Below are positions 57,160-64,000 of a stretch of DNA of 64,000 bases, one piece after another. Where the stretch lies: assembly GCA_050260675.1 (NCBI GenBank), contig JBLNCN010000011.1:310001-374000 (forward strand), in the 5' to 3' direction. Under the pieces are notes generated by a model that saw nothing but the letters and a program-made list of their open reading frames with translations, made no database searches and was not told where the DNA came from. Made by a program: the position numbers and the translations under genes. How positions within the stretch are numbered: the stretch's first letter is position 1; each line of letters opens with the position of its first letter. The stretch is from JBBDIP01 sp050260675 (GTDB taxonomy: Bacteria > Bacillota > Sulfobacillia > Fermentithermobacillales > Fermentithermobacillaceae).

Positions 57160-57459
57160 CTATTTCTCGGGTTCCGCCGGGTTCAGGATCTCCTTCACCC
57201 TTTGTTCGGCGCGGTCGAGCACAGCTTCTAGCCGCCTCGCCAGCCTTATCCCTTCCTCAAACTTGGCTAGGGAATCCTCGAGCGACAGCTCCCCGCTCTC
57301 CAGGGACTTCACGGTCTCTTCCAGCAGCTTGAGCGCCTTGGCGAATGAGAGTTCCTCCTCAGGCTCTTGCAGCGAGGGCTGCAATGCCGTGGACTGCGAT
57401 ACCGTGGCAGCAACGTCAGTCGCGGTGGATTCGCGCACCGTTTTCTTTGCGCTGGCCAT
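57160..57459 (-). CDS. xseB: Exodeoxyribonuclease VII small subunit
   Basis: A 99-aa protein with the XseB core SFAKALKLLEETVKSLESGELSLEDSLAKFEEGIRL, two helices that pack on XseA. It has a 30-residue Ser/Thr/Ala-rich N-terminal extension before the core, longer than usual. The start codon overlaps the last base of the xseA stop. Confidence 0.92.
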   Translation of the reverse strand: MASAKKTVRESTATDVAATVSQSTALQPSLQEPEEELSFAKALKLLEETVKSLESGELSLEDSLAKFEEGIRLARRLEAVLDRAEQRVKEILNPAEPEK

Positions 57460-58775
57460 CAGTTACCCTCCTTTGGGTTGGGATTCATGCTGTGAAGTCG
57501 TGGTTCACGGGTGACGTCCCCTCGATGGGCGCCGGGCTTTGCTCCGGCTATTTCTTCGACCGGCGGCTCCGATTCAGTGACCGAGCAGCCCAGCGAGCCA
57601 TGATACAGCGACACGCGCAGGCGGGTGCCCGGGGGGGCGTCCTCGTAGCTCCTTACTATCTTGCCGTCGCTCTCTCTGCGCGCTAGGCTAAAACCTCTGC
57701 CGAGGACGCGGAGCGGGCTCAAAGCGTCAAGCCTGGAAGCGACCCTCGAAAGGTTCAACCTGCTCCTCTCAAGGAGGGATGCGGCTGCATACTCCATGTC
57801 GTCTCTAAGGCGAGCTAGGGTCTCCCTGGACGAGACCAGGAACCAATCGGGCCGCTCCAGCGCCGGCCGCTGACGGATGAGACCGAGGGTTTGCCGGTAC
57901 CCGCCTATCAGGGTAAGGACCTGGTTGCGCATATTCTCCTCAAAGCCCTTCACCAGAGCCCTGAGTTCGAAAGCGTTGGGTACAACCATCTCAGCGGCCT
58001 GCGAAGGCGTAGCAGCCCTGGCGTCGGCCACGAGGTCCGCCACGCTGACATCCCGCTCGTGTCCCACGGCTGAAACCACCGGAACCCCCGAAGCGAAGAT
58101 TGCGCGGGCAATGATCTCATCGTTCCACACCCAAAGGTCTTCCTGAGATCCGCCCCCACGCCCAACGACAATGACGTCTACCTCGGGCGTTTCATTGAGG
58201 ATACGAATGCCTCGCGCGACGTCCTGAGCGGTCCCGTCCCCTTGCACTTTGGCGTCAACCACAGCGAACCGGACCCCTGGGTAACGCCGCCGTCCGACGG
58301 AGATGATGTCCTTGATCGCGGCCCCGCGGATGGACGTCACCAAGCCGATCACTCTGGGAAAAGACGGGAGCGGCCGCTTTCGCTCGACCGCGAACAACCC
58401 TTCTTTCTCGAGCTTCGCTTTCAGTTTCTCGAGCGCGGCCCACATCGCCCCCAGACCTGAGGGCTCCATGTAGGTGGCGTATACCTGGTAGACTCCGTCC
58501 CGCTCAAAGACTGAAACGCTGCCGGCGACGATGACCTCGGAGCCGTCGGTGGGGACGAAGGTAAGCCGCGCGGCATCGCTCCGCCACATCACGCATTTCA
58601 CCGAACTGGATGCGTCTTTGAGCGTGAAGTAAAGATGGCCGCTCCCCTGGTAGCTGCGGATATTGGCCAGCTCTCCCCGCACGACGACCGACTGCAGGAA
58701 GTCGTCCTGGCGGAACATGCCTTTGATGTAGGTGTTGAGCTGGGTCACAGTAAGCGCGTTATCGGGCCGCAGCAT
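57459..58775 (-). CDS. xseA: Exodeoxyribonuclease VII large subunit
   Basis: Degrades single-stranded DNA in both directions together with XseB (438 aa). An N-terminal OB fold (residues 10-105, VVRGELANIRSYQGSGHLYFTLKD) precedes the catalytic domain: GLVTSIRGAAIKDIISVGRRRYPG, IVVGRGGGSQEDLWVWNDE and SAVGHERDVSVADLVADARAATPS. A coiled-coil region and the ALSPLRVLGRGFSLAR segment follow. The last 60 residues are less conserved. Confidence 0.95.
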   Translation of the reverse strand: MLRPDNALTVTQLNTYIKGMFRQDDFLQSVVVRGELANIRSYQGSGHLYFTLKDASSSVKCVMWRSDAARLTFVPTDGSEVIVAGSVSVFERDGVYQVYATYMEPSGLGAMWAALEKLKAKLEKEGLFAVERKRPLPSFPRVIGLVTSIRGAAIKDIISVGRRRYPGVRFAVVDAKVQGDGTAQDVARGIRILNETPEVDVIVVGRGGGSQEDLWVWNDEIIARAIFASGVPVVSAVGHERDVSVADLVADARAATPSQAAEMVVPNAFELRALVKGFEENMRNQVLTLIGGYRQTLGLIRQRPALERPDWFLVSSRETLARLRDDMEYAAASLLERSRLNLSRVASRLDALSPLRVLGRGFSLARRESDGKIVRSYEDAPPGTRLRVSLYHGSLGCSVTESEPPVEEIAGAKPGAHRGDVTREPRLHSMNPNPKEGN

Positions 58776-58805
58776 GGGAGGGGATCACCTCTTTAGCATA
58801 CTACC

Positions 58806-58836
58806 AGGATACCGGCCTTGTTGGGGCCGGTATCCT
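58806..58836 (-). terminator. Probable terminator after the nfn operon
   Basis: A perfect 12-bp inverted repeat, AGGATACCGGCC / GGCCGGTATCCT, 7-base loop, 128 bp past the glutamate synthase-like gene stop. Read leftward it is not followed by a T tract, so its efficiency is uncertain. Confidence 0.5.
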
Positions 58837-58963
58837 GTTTCGAATAACATTCGTAGTTGCCTTCAAGCGCACCTGCATGACAGGCCTGACTAACTCGCCC
58901 GCGGAATTCGCCTGCCTAACTCGCGTCGGGCCGGTAGGCAAATGAACCGGACGGTCCTTCCGT

Positions 58964-60361
58964 CTAGTTCCAGACTTCTCGATTGCCCTTCAGATACTCG
59001 TCGATGTCCTTGGCCGCGTTCTTGCCCGCGCCCATGGCCAGGATGACGGTCGCCGAACCGGTAACGGCGTCTCCTCCTGCCCAGACGCCCTTCCTGGTAG
59101 TGCGCCCGGTCTCGGTCGCGACAAGCCCGCCCCAGTCCTTTGTTTCAAGGCCGGGGGTGGTGCTGGAGATGATGGGGTTCGGGTTGGTCCCAAGCGCCAT
59201 GACCACGATGTCGCAGTCGATAACGTACTCGGAACCGGGGATGGGCACCGGGCGCCTGCGGCCAGACTTGTCGGGCTCGCCAAGCTCCATCTTGACGCAC
59301 TCAAGGCCGGTTACCCAGCCCTTATCGTCGCCAATAACACGGATCGGGTTGGTCAGCAGATGGAACTCGACGCCCTCTTCCTCCGCGTTCTCAAGTTCCT
59401 CAAGCCTGGCGGGCATTTCGGCGCGGCTGCGGCGGTACACGATGAACGCCTTCTCGGCGCCAAGCCGGAGAGCGGAACGGACCGAGTCCATGGCAACGTT
59501 GCCTGCTCCCACGACCGCAACTCTCTTCCCCCTCTTGATAGGGGTGTCGTACTCGGGGAACAGGTACGCCTTCATGAGGTTAATCCTGGTGAGCCACTCG
59601 TTGGCCGAGTAGACGCCGTTCAGGTTCTCGCCGGGGATGCGCATGAACATGGGAAGTCCTGCGCCTGAGCCGACGAACACTGCCTCAAATCCGTCCTCGA
59701 AAAGGTCGTCGATGGTGATGCTGCGGCCAACCACGACGTCTGTCTCGATCTTGACGCCCAGCTGCTTCACGTAGTCGACTTCGCGCTTCACGACCTCTTT
59801 GGGCAGACGGAACTCGGGAATGCCGTAGATGAGCACGCCGCCGGCGGCGTGCAGCGACTCAAAGATGGTAACCTCATAGCCCAGCTTGGCCAGGTCGCCC
59901 GCGCAGGTGAGTCCCGCCGGTCCCGCTCCCACAACCGCAACCTTCATGCCGTTGCTCTGGGGCTTCACTACCTCGTTGGAACCATGCTTGGCTCCCCAGT
60001 CAGCCGCGAACCTCTCCAGGCGGCCTATGGCTATAGGCTGGCCGGTGCGCGCGAGCACGCACTTGCTCTCGCACTGGTGTTCCTGAGGGCAGACGCGACC
60101 GCACACCGCGGGAAGGCTGTTGGTCTCCTTAATGGTGTCGATGGCGGCCTGGTAGTTCTTCTCCCTCAAGTGCTTGATGAAGTTGGGAATCTTGACCGAA
60201 ACCGGGCATCCCGTCATGCACACCGGGTTCTTGCACTGCAGGCAGCGCATAGCCTCTGATAGGGCCATCTCTTCAGTGTACCCCTGGGCTACCTGGTCGA
60301 AGTTGGTCGCCCTGACCTTGGGGTCCTGCATGGGCATTGGTGTTCTCTGTTTGACGGGCAT
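58964..60361 (-). CDS. nfnB: NfnB/GltD-like NADPH-dependent flavoprotein (large subunit of NADH-dependent ferredoxin:NADP oxidoreductase)
   Basis: A 465-aa protein annotated in many genomes as gltA, glutamate synthase small chain. It has a Cys-rich start with cluster motifs (CLQCKNPVCMTGCPV, VCGRVCPQEHQCESKC), then FAD- and NAD(P)-binding folds (AVVGAGPAGLTCAGDLAKLG, VVGAGNVAMDSVRSALRLG), and the C-terminal WAGGDAVTGSATVILAMGAGKNAA. Because it is coupled to an NfnA-like gene, it is most likely the large subunit of the electron-bifurcating transhydrogenase that links NADH, ferredoxin and NADPH. Its ATG overlaps the nfnA stop (TAATG). Confidence 0.9.
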   Translation of the reverse strand: MPVKQRTPMPMQDPKVRATNFDQVAQGYTEEMALSEAMRCLQCKNPVCMTGCPVSVKIPNFIKHLREKNYQAAIDTIKETNSLPAVCGRVCPQEHQCESKCVLARTGQPIAIGRLERFAADWGAKHGSNEVVKPQSNGMKVAVVGAGPAGLTCAGDLAKLGYEVTIFESLHAAGGVLIYGIPEFRLPKEVVKREVDYVKQLGVKIETDVVVGRSITIDDLFEDGFEAVFVGSGAGLPMFMRIPGENLNGVYSANEWLTRINLMKAYLFPEYDTPIKRGKRVAVVGAGNVAMDSVRSALRLGAEKAFIVYRRSRAEMPARLEELENAEEEGVEFHLLTNPIRVIGDDKGWVTGLECVKMELGEPDKSGRRRPVPIPGSEYVIDCDIVVMALGTNPNPIISSTTPGLETKDWGGLVATETGRTTRKGVWAGGDAVTGSATVILAMGAGKNAAKDIDEYLKGNREVWN

Positions 60362-61197
60362 TACTGGTCACCTCCGCAATTGGCGCAGCGCTCATTCGCT
60401 ATCTTCTCTTCGTCTCTGTACATGCCGGCCCGGCGCCACGCCTCCTGCCAATCCACTTCATGACCATCGAACATGGGGCCGTCAACGCAGCAGAACTTGG
60501 TCTTCCCGCCGACGGTCACGCGGCAGGCTCCGCACATCCCAGTGCCGTCGACCATAATCGGGTTCATCGAGACCCAGGTCTTGATGCCGAAGGGCTTGGT
60601 CGCGTCACACACCGCACGCATAGCCGGAATGGGGCCGATCGCGACGATCTCATCGACCTTCAAGCCCTCTTCCAGGAGTCTAACGATCTGCTGAGATATG
60701 AAGCCGTGGAAGCCGCAGCTGCCGTCGTCGGTGCAGATGTACACCTCGTCGGAAGCCGCCCGCATCTGGTCCTCCAGGATGATGAGGTCCTTTGACCGGG
60801 CGCCCAGGACGGATATGACTTTGACTCCACGGGCGTGCAGTTCCTTGACCTTGGGCAGGCACGGAGCGACGCCGACGCCGCCTCCGGCCACAAGCACCGT
60901 CCCCTTCTCAGGAAGCTCTGCGGGAACGCCCAACGGGCCCACCAGGTTGAGGATGGAATCGCCGACCTCGAGTTGTCCAAGAAGCTTGGTGCTGAACCCA
61001 ACTTCCTGGAACACCAGGGTCACTGTTCCCTTTTCGCGGTCGTAGTCCGCGATGGTGAGGGGGATACGCTCGCCCTGCTCTCTGACTCGCAGGATGATGA
61101 ACTGCCCGGGTTGGGCCTTGGTTGCCACGTAGGGGTTCTTGACGACGATCAGCTTGGTAACGGGGGTTAAGACCTGTTTCTCCAAAATCTCGTTCAT
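60361..61197 (-). CDS. nfnA: NfnA/PyrK-like FAD and [2Fe-2S] subunit of NADH-dependent ferredoxin:NADP oxidoreductase
   Basis: A 278-aa flavoprotein of the dihydroorotate dehydrogenase electron-transfer subunit type. It has PGQFIILRVREQGERIPLTIAD (FAD site), LVGPLGVPAEL, GGGVGVAPCLPKVKELH (NAD site), and C-terminal Cys residues GMCGACRVTVGGKTKFCCVDG for the [2Fe-2S] cluster. The ATG at 61197 has GGAGG upstream; a longer frame to 61389 is a nusB shadow. The nfnAB pair suits an anaerobe running ferredoxin-linked catabolism such as the branched-chain operon in this window. Confidence 0.92.
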   Translation of the reverse strand: MNEILEKQVLTPVTKLIVVKNPYVATKAQPGQFIILRVREQGERIPLTIADYDREKGTVTLVFQEVGFSTKLLGQLEVGDSILNLVGPLGVPAELPEKGTVLVAGGGVGVAPCLPKVKELHARGVKVISVLGARSKDLIILEDQMRAASDEVYICTDDGSCGFHGFISQQIVRLLEEGLKVDEIVAIGPIPAMRAVCDATKPFGIKTWVSMNPIMVDGTGMCGACRVTVGGKTKFCCVDGPMFDGHEVDWQEAWRRAGMYRDEEKIANERCANCGGDQ

Positions 61198-61273
61198 CCG
61201 GCTATCCTCCAGTCTCTCTTTGGACTGCACCGCAGCCAGATGGCTTGTCCAAAGGCGCGGCACATCAATTCTA

Positions 61274-61714
61274 CTATTCTGCTGTCGTTTTCGCATGCCC
61301 AATTTCCCGAAAGATTGCAACGAGCACGCCGTTGACGAACCTCGGGGAGGCATGGGTGGAGAACTCCTTGGAAAGCTCCAGCGCTTCATCGATCACGACT
61401 TCGTAAGGGGTCTTCGCGAGGAAGTTGGCTTCAGCCACTGCCAGCCGGAGGATGGAGAGGTCCACCCGGGGCATCCGGTTTATGGGCCAGCCCTGTGAGG
61501 CGTTGGCGATTAGGCGGTCGATTTCCCTTGCGTTGTTGACCGCCGTGAAGAACAGCTCCCTGGCATAGTCGTAGCGAGCCTGGCCCTCAAAGTAGCCGTC
61601 AGCCACCTGGCTGAACGCGGCTTCTGGATCGTCCTTAGCTATGTCCCAACAGAAAAGCGCCGACAGCGCCAATATCCTGGCGTCGTGACGTCTCATTTCC
61701 CTAGTTGTGCTCAA
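61274..61714 (-). CDS. nusB: Transcription antitermination protein NusB
   Basis: Binds boxA RNA with NusE/S10 for rRNA antitermination (146 aa). It shows RRHDARILALSALFCWDIA, FTAVNNAREIDRLIANASQGWPI and LAVAEANFLAKTPYEVVIDEALELSKEF, then PRFVNGVL. The start could be TTG at 61714, which overlaps the DUF2273 stop as TTGA, or ATG at 61696 with only a weak AGGG. It follows the asp23/amaP cluster, as in related genomes. Confidence 0.94.
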   Translation of the reverse strand: MSTTREMRRHDARILALSALFCWDIAKDDPEAAFSQVADGYFEGQARYDYARELFFTAVNNAREIDRLIANASQGWPINRMPRVDLSILRLAVAEANFLAKTPYEVVIDEALELSKEFSTHASPRFVNGVLVAIFREIGHAKTTAE

Positions 61715-61956
61715 TGAAAATCGGGTCTCCCGGGAAGTTTCTCCTCCAGGAATTCCCGGAGGCCTTTACCTTCGTCATCGGTCCACTTGCCTATAGAATA
61801 CCCAATCGTAGTTAACAGTGAGATGACCAGCGTCTTCCATAGTCCAAGCCAGATGAGGCACACTCCCGAGAGGAGTCCCAGGAACGTCCCCACCGCCCGC
61901 CCGGGATTCTCCCGGATTATCGAGAGAATCTTATCTCGAAAACTCTCCTGGTCCAC
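61711..61956 (-). CDS. DUF2273 small membrane protein
   Basis: An 81-aa protein with ENPGRAVGTFLGLLSGVCLIWLGLWKTLVI and LLTTIGYSIGKWTDD, two hydrophobic segments and a charged tail. This matches DUF2273, which is regularly found between amaP and nusB in Asp23 clusters. Role unknown; probably at the membrane with AmaP and Asp23. Confidence 0.85.
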   Translation of the reverse strand: MDQESFRDKILSIIRENPGRAVGTFLGLLSGVCLIWLGLWKTLVISLLTTIGYSIGKWTDDEGKGLREFLEEKLPGRPDFH

Positions 61957-61967
61957 TTCCGTACCTC

Positions 61968-62507
61968 CTAACGCCGGCCTTCAAGCGAGATGTCCGAGAC
62001 CGACACCTTAACCGAGTCCACAGTCACCCCGACGATATCGTGGACGTACGACGACGTGGCTTTCTGGACCTTATCGGCCAAATCAGGCATGTTGGCGTCA
62101 GATGCGACCTTGAGGTCGAGTTCAACCTCGATTCCGTTACCCAGCGGGTTCAGCCTCACCCTGGCGCGGACCTCTCTCACTCCCGGGGTCCGGCTGGCTA
62201 CGCGCGTAACCAGGCTTTTCACTGCCACCAGAGAGATGTTCACTTCGCCCATCCCGGTATCGTGCACCACAGCCTGGGCGGGGGGCCGCTTGAAACCGTA
62301 GTAGATGAAACGCAGTCCCGCCAGGAATATGAGCCCGGAGATGATGCCGGTGGTTGTCCTACCCGTCGGCATGCGAAGGGTGTCGATAATGAGGTTCACC
62401 GGCGCGTCCCAACCAAGCGACGTCAGGAGCACCATGAACGACACCACTGTGAGGGCAAGCGCATACAGGCTGAGGACCACTCTATCGATGATTCCCAAGA
62501 AAACCAC
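61968..62507 (-). CDS. amaP: Alkaline shock response membrane anchor protein AmaP
   Basis: A 179-aa protein with two N-terminal transmembrane segments (about 7-30 and 50-70) and a C-terminal soluble domain of the Asp23-like fold (VNISLVAVKSLVTRVASRTPGVREVRARVRL). AmaP anchors Asp23 at the membrane in Staphylococcus. Gap of 10 bp to asp23 and 11 bp to the DUF2273 gene indicate one operon. Confidence 0.9.
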   Translation of the reverse strand: MVFLGIIDRVVLSLYALALTVVSFMVLLTSLGWDAPVNLIIDTLRMPTGRTTTGIISGLIFLAGLRFIYYGFKRPPAQAVVHDTGMGEVNISLVAVKSLVTRVASRTPGVREVRARVRLNPLGNGIEVELDLKVASDANMPDLADKVQKATSSYVHDIVGVTVDSVKVSVSDISLEGRR

Positions 62508-62517
62508 CCCGCGTAGG

Positions 62518-62898
62518 TTATTGGTTTTGCGGCTCCGATTTCGACGAGTCCTGGAACGTCACGCCCTGTATGTGGATGTTGACCTGGGCAACTTTCAGAT
62601 CGGTCATGCCTTCTACGGACCTCTTGACGCTCTCCTGTACCTTGTACGCAACTTCGGGGATCCGGGCTCCATACTTCACCGAAAGGTACAGGTCGAGCGT
62701 AACGTCCTTATCTGCCGACGCCACCCTTACTCCCTTGGCGGCGTTCTTTCTTCCAAGAATGGCTCCACCGATATCTCCCACAATATTGCCCGCCATCGCC
62801 GCAACTCCTTGAACTTGAGATGCGGCGACGCTCGCTATCGCGGCGATGACCTCATCGGATATCCTGACCTCGGAGCCCTGTGGGGTATCTTCCGACAC
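62518..62898 (-). CDS. Asp23/Gls24 family envelope stress protein
   Basis: A 126-aa member of the Asp23 family: VRISDEVIAAIASVAASQVQGVAAMAG at the start, DVTLDLYLSVKYGARIPEVAYKVQESVKRSVEGMTDLKVAQVNIHIQGV at the end. The GTG at 62898 has AGGAGG upstream and is preferred over a longer frame to 62934. It lies between spoIIIAH and amaP, the usual position in Clostridia. Confidence 0.93.
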   Translation of the reverse strand: MSEDTPQGSEVRISDEVIAAIASVAASQVQGVAAMAGNIVGDIGGAILGRKNAAKGVRVASADKDVTLDLYLSVKYGARIPEVAYKVQESVKRSVEGMTDLKVAQVNIHIQGVTFQDSSKSEPQNQ

Positions 62899-62964
62899 AA
62901 TTAGGCCTCCTACGCAAAAACCCTGCGAGACCAATTATACAAGTCTTTCCTGCATTAGCACAAA

Positions 62965-63510
62965 TCACGGCGCCGGTATCACTGTCACCTTCTCCAGGCT
63001 CAGCTTGGTAACCCTGCGGACCGTGTCGCCGACCTGCGCCACCGCCTTCTCGTCCAGCGCCGGAGACCTCACAACCACTGTGCAGGCGTCCTGCGACAAG
63101 AAGACCACGCTCTCAAACCCCCGAGCCGCGAGCAGCCCCTCTATCTTCAGTTGTTTGCCCATGGTGTCTACAATCATGAGGTACTCGGCCCTTGCCGCGT
63201 CCCGGACCTCCTTGCTGGCCTCTTTGTCGTCGATGACGGACTTCAGCATATCGATCTGCTCTCTCTCCGTCTTTTCACGATCCAGCTTGAACTCGATGAG
63301 GAAGTCCCGGCCTGCATCCGCGCTGCTCGCGGTGGCAGATACCGGCGTCGTCGCGACCCGACCGGTGAGGACCAGCGCGAAGTCATCCCACTTGGATATG
63401 ACGTAGCAGAGCAGGGCGCTCACGATCACAACAAAGAGAAGTGTCTTCCATGCTCGCGCGGACCGGAAGCCAAAGACGCCCGACCTACGGACGGATGGAG
63501 CGGCTTTCAC
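62965..63510 (-). CDS. spoIIIAH: Stage III sporulation protein AH
   Basis: SpoIIIAH in the mother cell pairs with SpoIIQ in the forespore to form the channel across the engulfing membranes. The 181-aa protein has one transmembrane segment (about 23-40) and a soluble YscJ-like domain with FLIEFKLDREKTEREQIDMLKSVIDD, MIVDTMGKQLKIEGLLAARGFE and AVAQVGDTVRRVT. Start is GTG with AAGGGGG. It is the last gene of the spoIIIA operon. Confidence 0.94.
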   Translation of the reverse strand: MKAAPSVRRSGVFGFRSARAWKTLLFVVIVSALLCYVISKWDDFALVLTGRVATTPVSATASSADAGRDFLIEFKLDREKTEREQIDMLKSVIDDKEASKEVRDAARAEYLMIVDTMGKQLKIEGLLAARGFESVVFLSQDACTVVVRSPALDEKAVAQVGDTVRRVTKLSLEKVTVIPAP

Positions 63511-63511
63511 G

Positions 63512-64000
63512 TCATCGTCCCCCTTTCATGGGTTCAACCTGGATTTTGTACATGGGGATGTTGAGCAGGGTCTGGGCAGCGCGGTAGATTTCCTGCTTGA
63601 CCCGGGACGACGAGGCGCCCTCGGCGACAATCAGGCATCCGCCTATCTTGACGGGAGCGACCCGCTCGATGAGCGGTGACTCAGTAGTCCCGAACCTGCC
63701 CGTGACCGGCTGGGAAGTTTCGTTCTCGCTGGTGTTTTCCCTGGTCTCTCCGTCCCTTGTAGTCTCCGTGGACGAGGACGACGATCTGGTGACGCTCTTG
63801 GCGTACACGCTCTCCGGCCCCATCTCAACCGTCACCTTGACCTGCACCTTGCCCACGCCTTTGACGGCCGCGAGGGCTTCCTCGAGCGTCACCGCGATGG
63901 ACTTCTCGTATTCCTGGAGACTGCCAGCGGCGGGTGTCCCCGCCTCGCGAGCGGCCTCTCCCCTATCGTAAAAGGTACCGAACAGGAGGAGCGCCACCCC
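63512..64000 (-). CDS. spoIIIAG: Stage III sporulation protein AG (cut at window end)
   Basis: The reading frame stays open to the window edge, so the N-terminus is missing. Visible are part of the transmembrane segment (ALLLFGTFYD), then LEEALAAVKGVGKVQVKVTVEMG, a Ser/Thr-rich disordered stretch and the conserved GGCLIVAEGASSSRVKQEIYRAAQTLLNIPMYKIQVEPM. SpoIIIAG forms a large ring in the feeding-tube complex. It is 1 bp upstream of spoIIIAH. Confidence 0.93.
   Translation of the reverse strand, partial: GVALLLFGTFYDRGEAAREAGTPAAGSLQEYEKSIAVTLEEALAAVKGVGKVQVKVTVEMGPESVYAKSVTRSSSSSTETTRDGETRENTSENETSQPVTGRFGTTESPLIERVAPVKIGGCLIVAEGASSSRVKQEIYRAAQTLLNIPMYKIQVEPMKGGR

Noticed and set aside
58964..60361. 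Glutamate synthase small subunit as the functional call
   Set aside because: No large glutamate synthase subunit is nearby and the gene is coupled to an NfnA/PyrK-like partner, which fits NfnAB better.

Overview
The window is a GC-rich chromosomal segment from an endospore-forming, fermentative, probably anaerobic member of the Bacillota with Clostridia-like gene order. The evidence is the density of sporulation genes (spoIIP, spmA/B, an alpha/beta SASP, gerW/ytfJ, spoVAC/D/E, spoIIAA-AB-sigF, dacF, spoIIM, spo0A, spoIVB, spoIIIAG/AH), the ferredoxin-linked enzymes (a 2-oxoacid:ferredoxin oxidoreductase and an NfnAB-type transhydrogenase) and low-GC-phylum housekeeping blocks (xseAB-ispA-dxs-nadK-argR-recN-spoIVB-spo0A; spoIIIA-asp23-amaP-nusB). 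The species cannot be named from the sequence alone. Almost everything is transcribed leftward. The exceptions are pxpA/pxpBC, a small membrane protein, a CBS-ACT gene, a LysO-type gene and a Spo0E-like gene. No rRNA, tRNA, CRISPR array, insertion sequence or prophage was recognised.

Layout. 0-6.1 kb: cmk, plsC, an IspH-ribosomal protein S1 fusion, a DUF1614 protein, SpoIIP and a YIEGIA protein cut by the window edge. 6.2-8.7 kb: 5-oxoprolinase genes pxpA and a fused pxpB-pxpC. 8.7-11.8 kb: a cobalamin ABC transporter behind a clear B12 riboswitch and terminator. 12-16.9 kb: NAPRTase, RluB, RidA, a CBS-ACT protein, SpmA/B and a SASP with a duplicated core. 16.9-20.5 kb: a three-gene non-homologous end-joining operon (Ku, ligase, polymerase; LigD split in two) next to gerW. 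20.5-24.6 kb: DUF2953, ScpAB, a site-2 protease and HtrA. 25-30 kb: the spoIIA operon running into a dodecin gene and spoVAC-D-E, with dacF upstream. 30-34.3 kb: LysO-like, XerD, alanine dehydrogenase, SpoIIM.

34.3-45.4 kb is the most distinctive metabolic locus. A sigma-54 activator with PAS domains lies just upstream of a near-consensus -24/-12 promoter, followed by leucine dehydrogenase, butyrate kinase, phosphate butyryltransferase, a second leucine dehydrogenase, a degenerate butyrate-kinase paralogue, a P-loop ATPase and a four-subunit 2-oxoacid:ferredoxin oxidoreductase. Together they describe oxidative fermentation of branched-chain amino acids: deamination, ferredoxin-dependent decarboxylation to acyl-CoA, then acyl-phosphate and ATP. 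Spo0A follows, with a Spo0E-like phosphatase gene on the opposite strand between spo0A and spoIVB. 48-58.8 kb is the recN/argR/nadK/dxs/ispA/xse block, with a ROK-kinase-cupin fusion and an array of 13-bp GTCA-N6-GAC elements upstream of ispA. 59-64 kb holds nfnAB, nusB, the asp23/amaP cluster and the end of the spoIIIA operon.

A recurring oddity is short tandem repetition at gene ends: 37 bp x3 at dacF, 12 bp x4 at recN, 13 bp x3 between lysO and xerD, 30 bp x3 in ku, 15 bp x4 before htrA. The best candidates for undescribed biology are the inactive-looking butyrate-kinase paralogue in the branched-chain operon, the Spo0E-like gene facing spo0A, the GTCA-N6-GAC array, the dodecin inside the sigF-spoVA operon and the ROK-cupin fusion.
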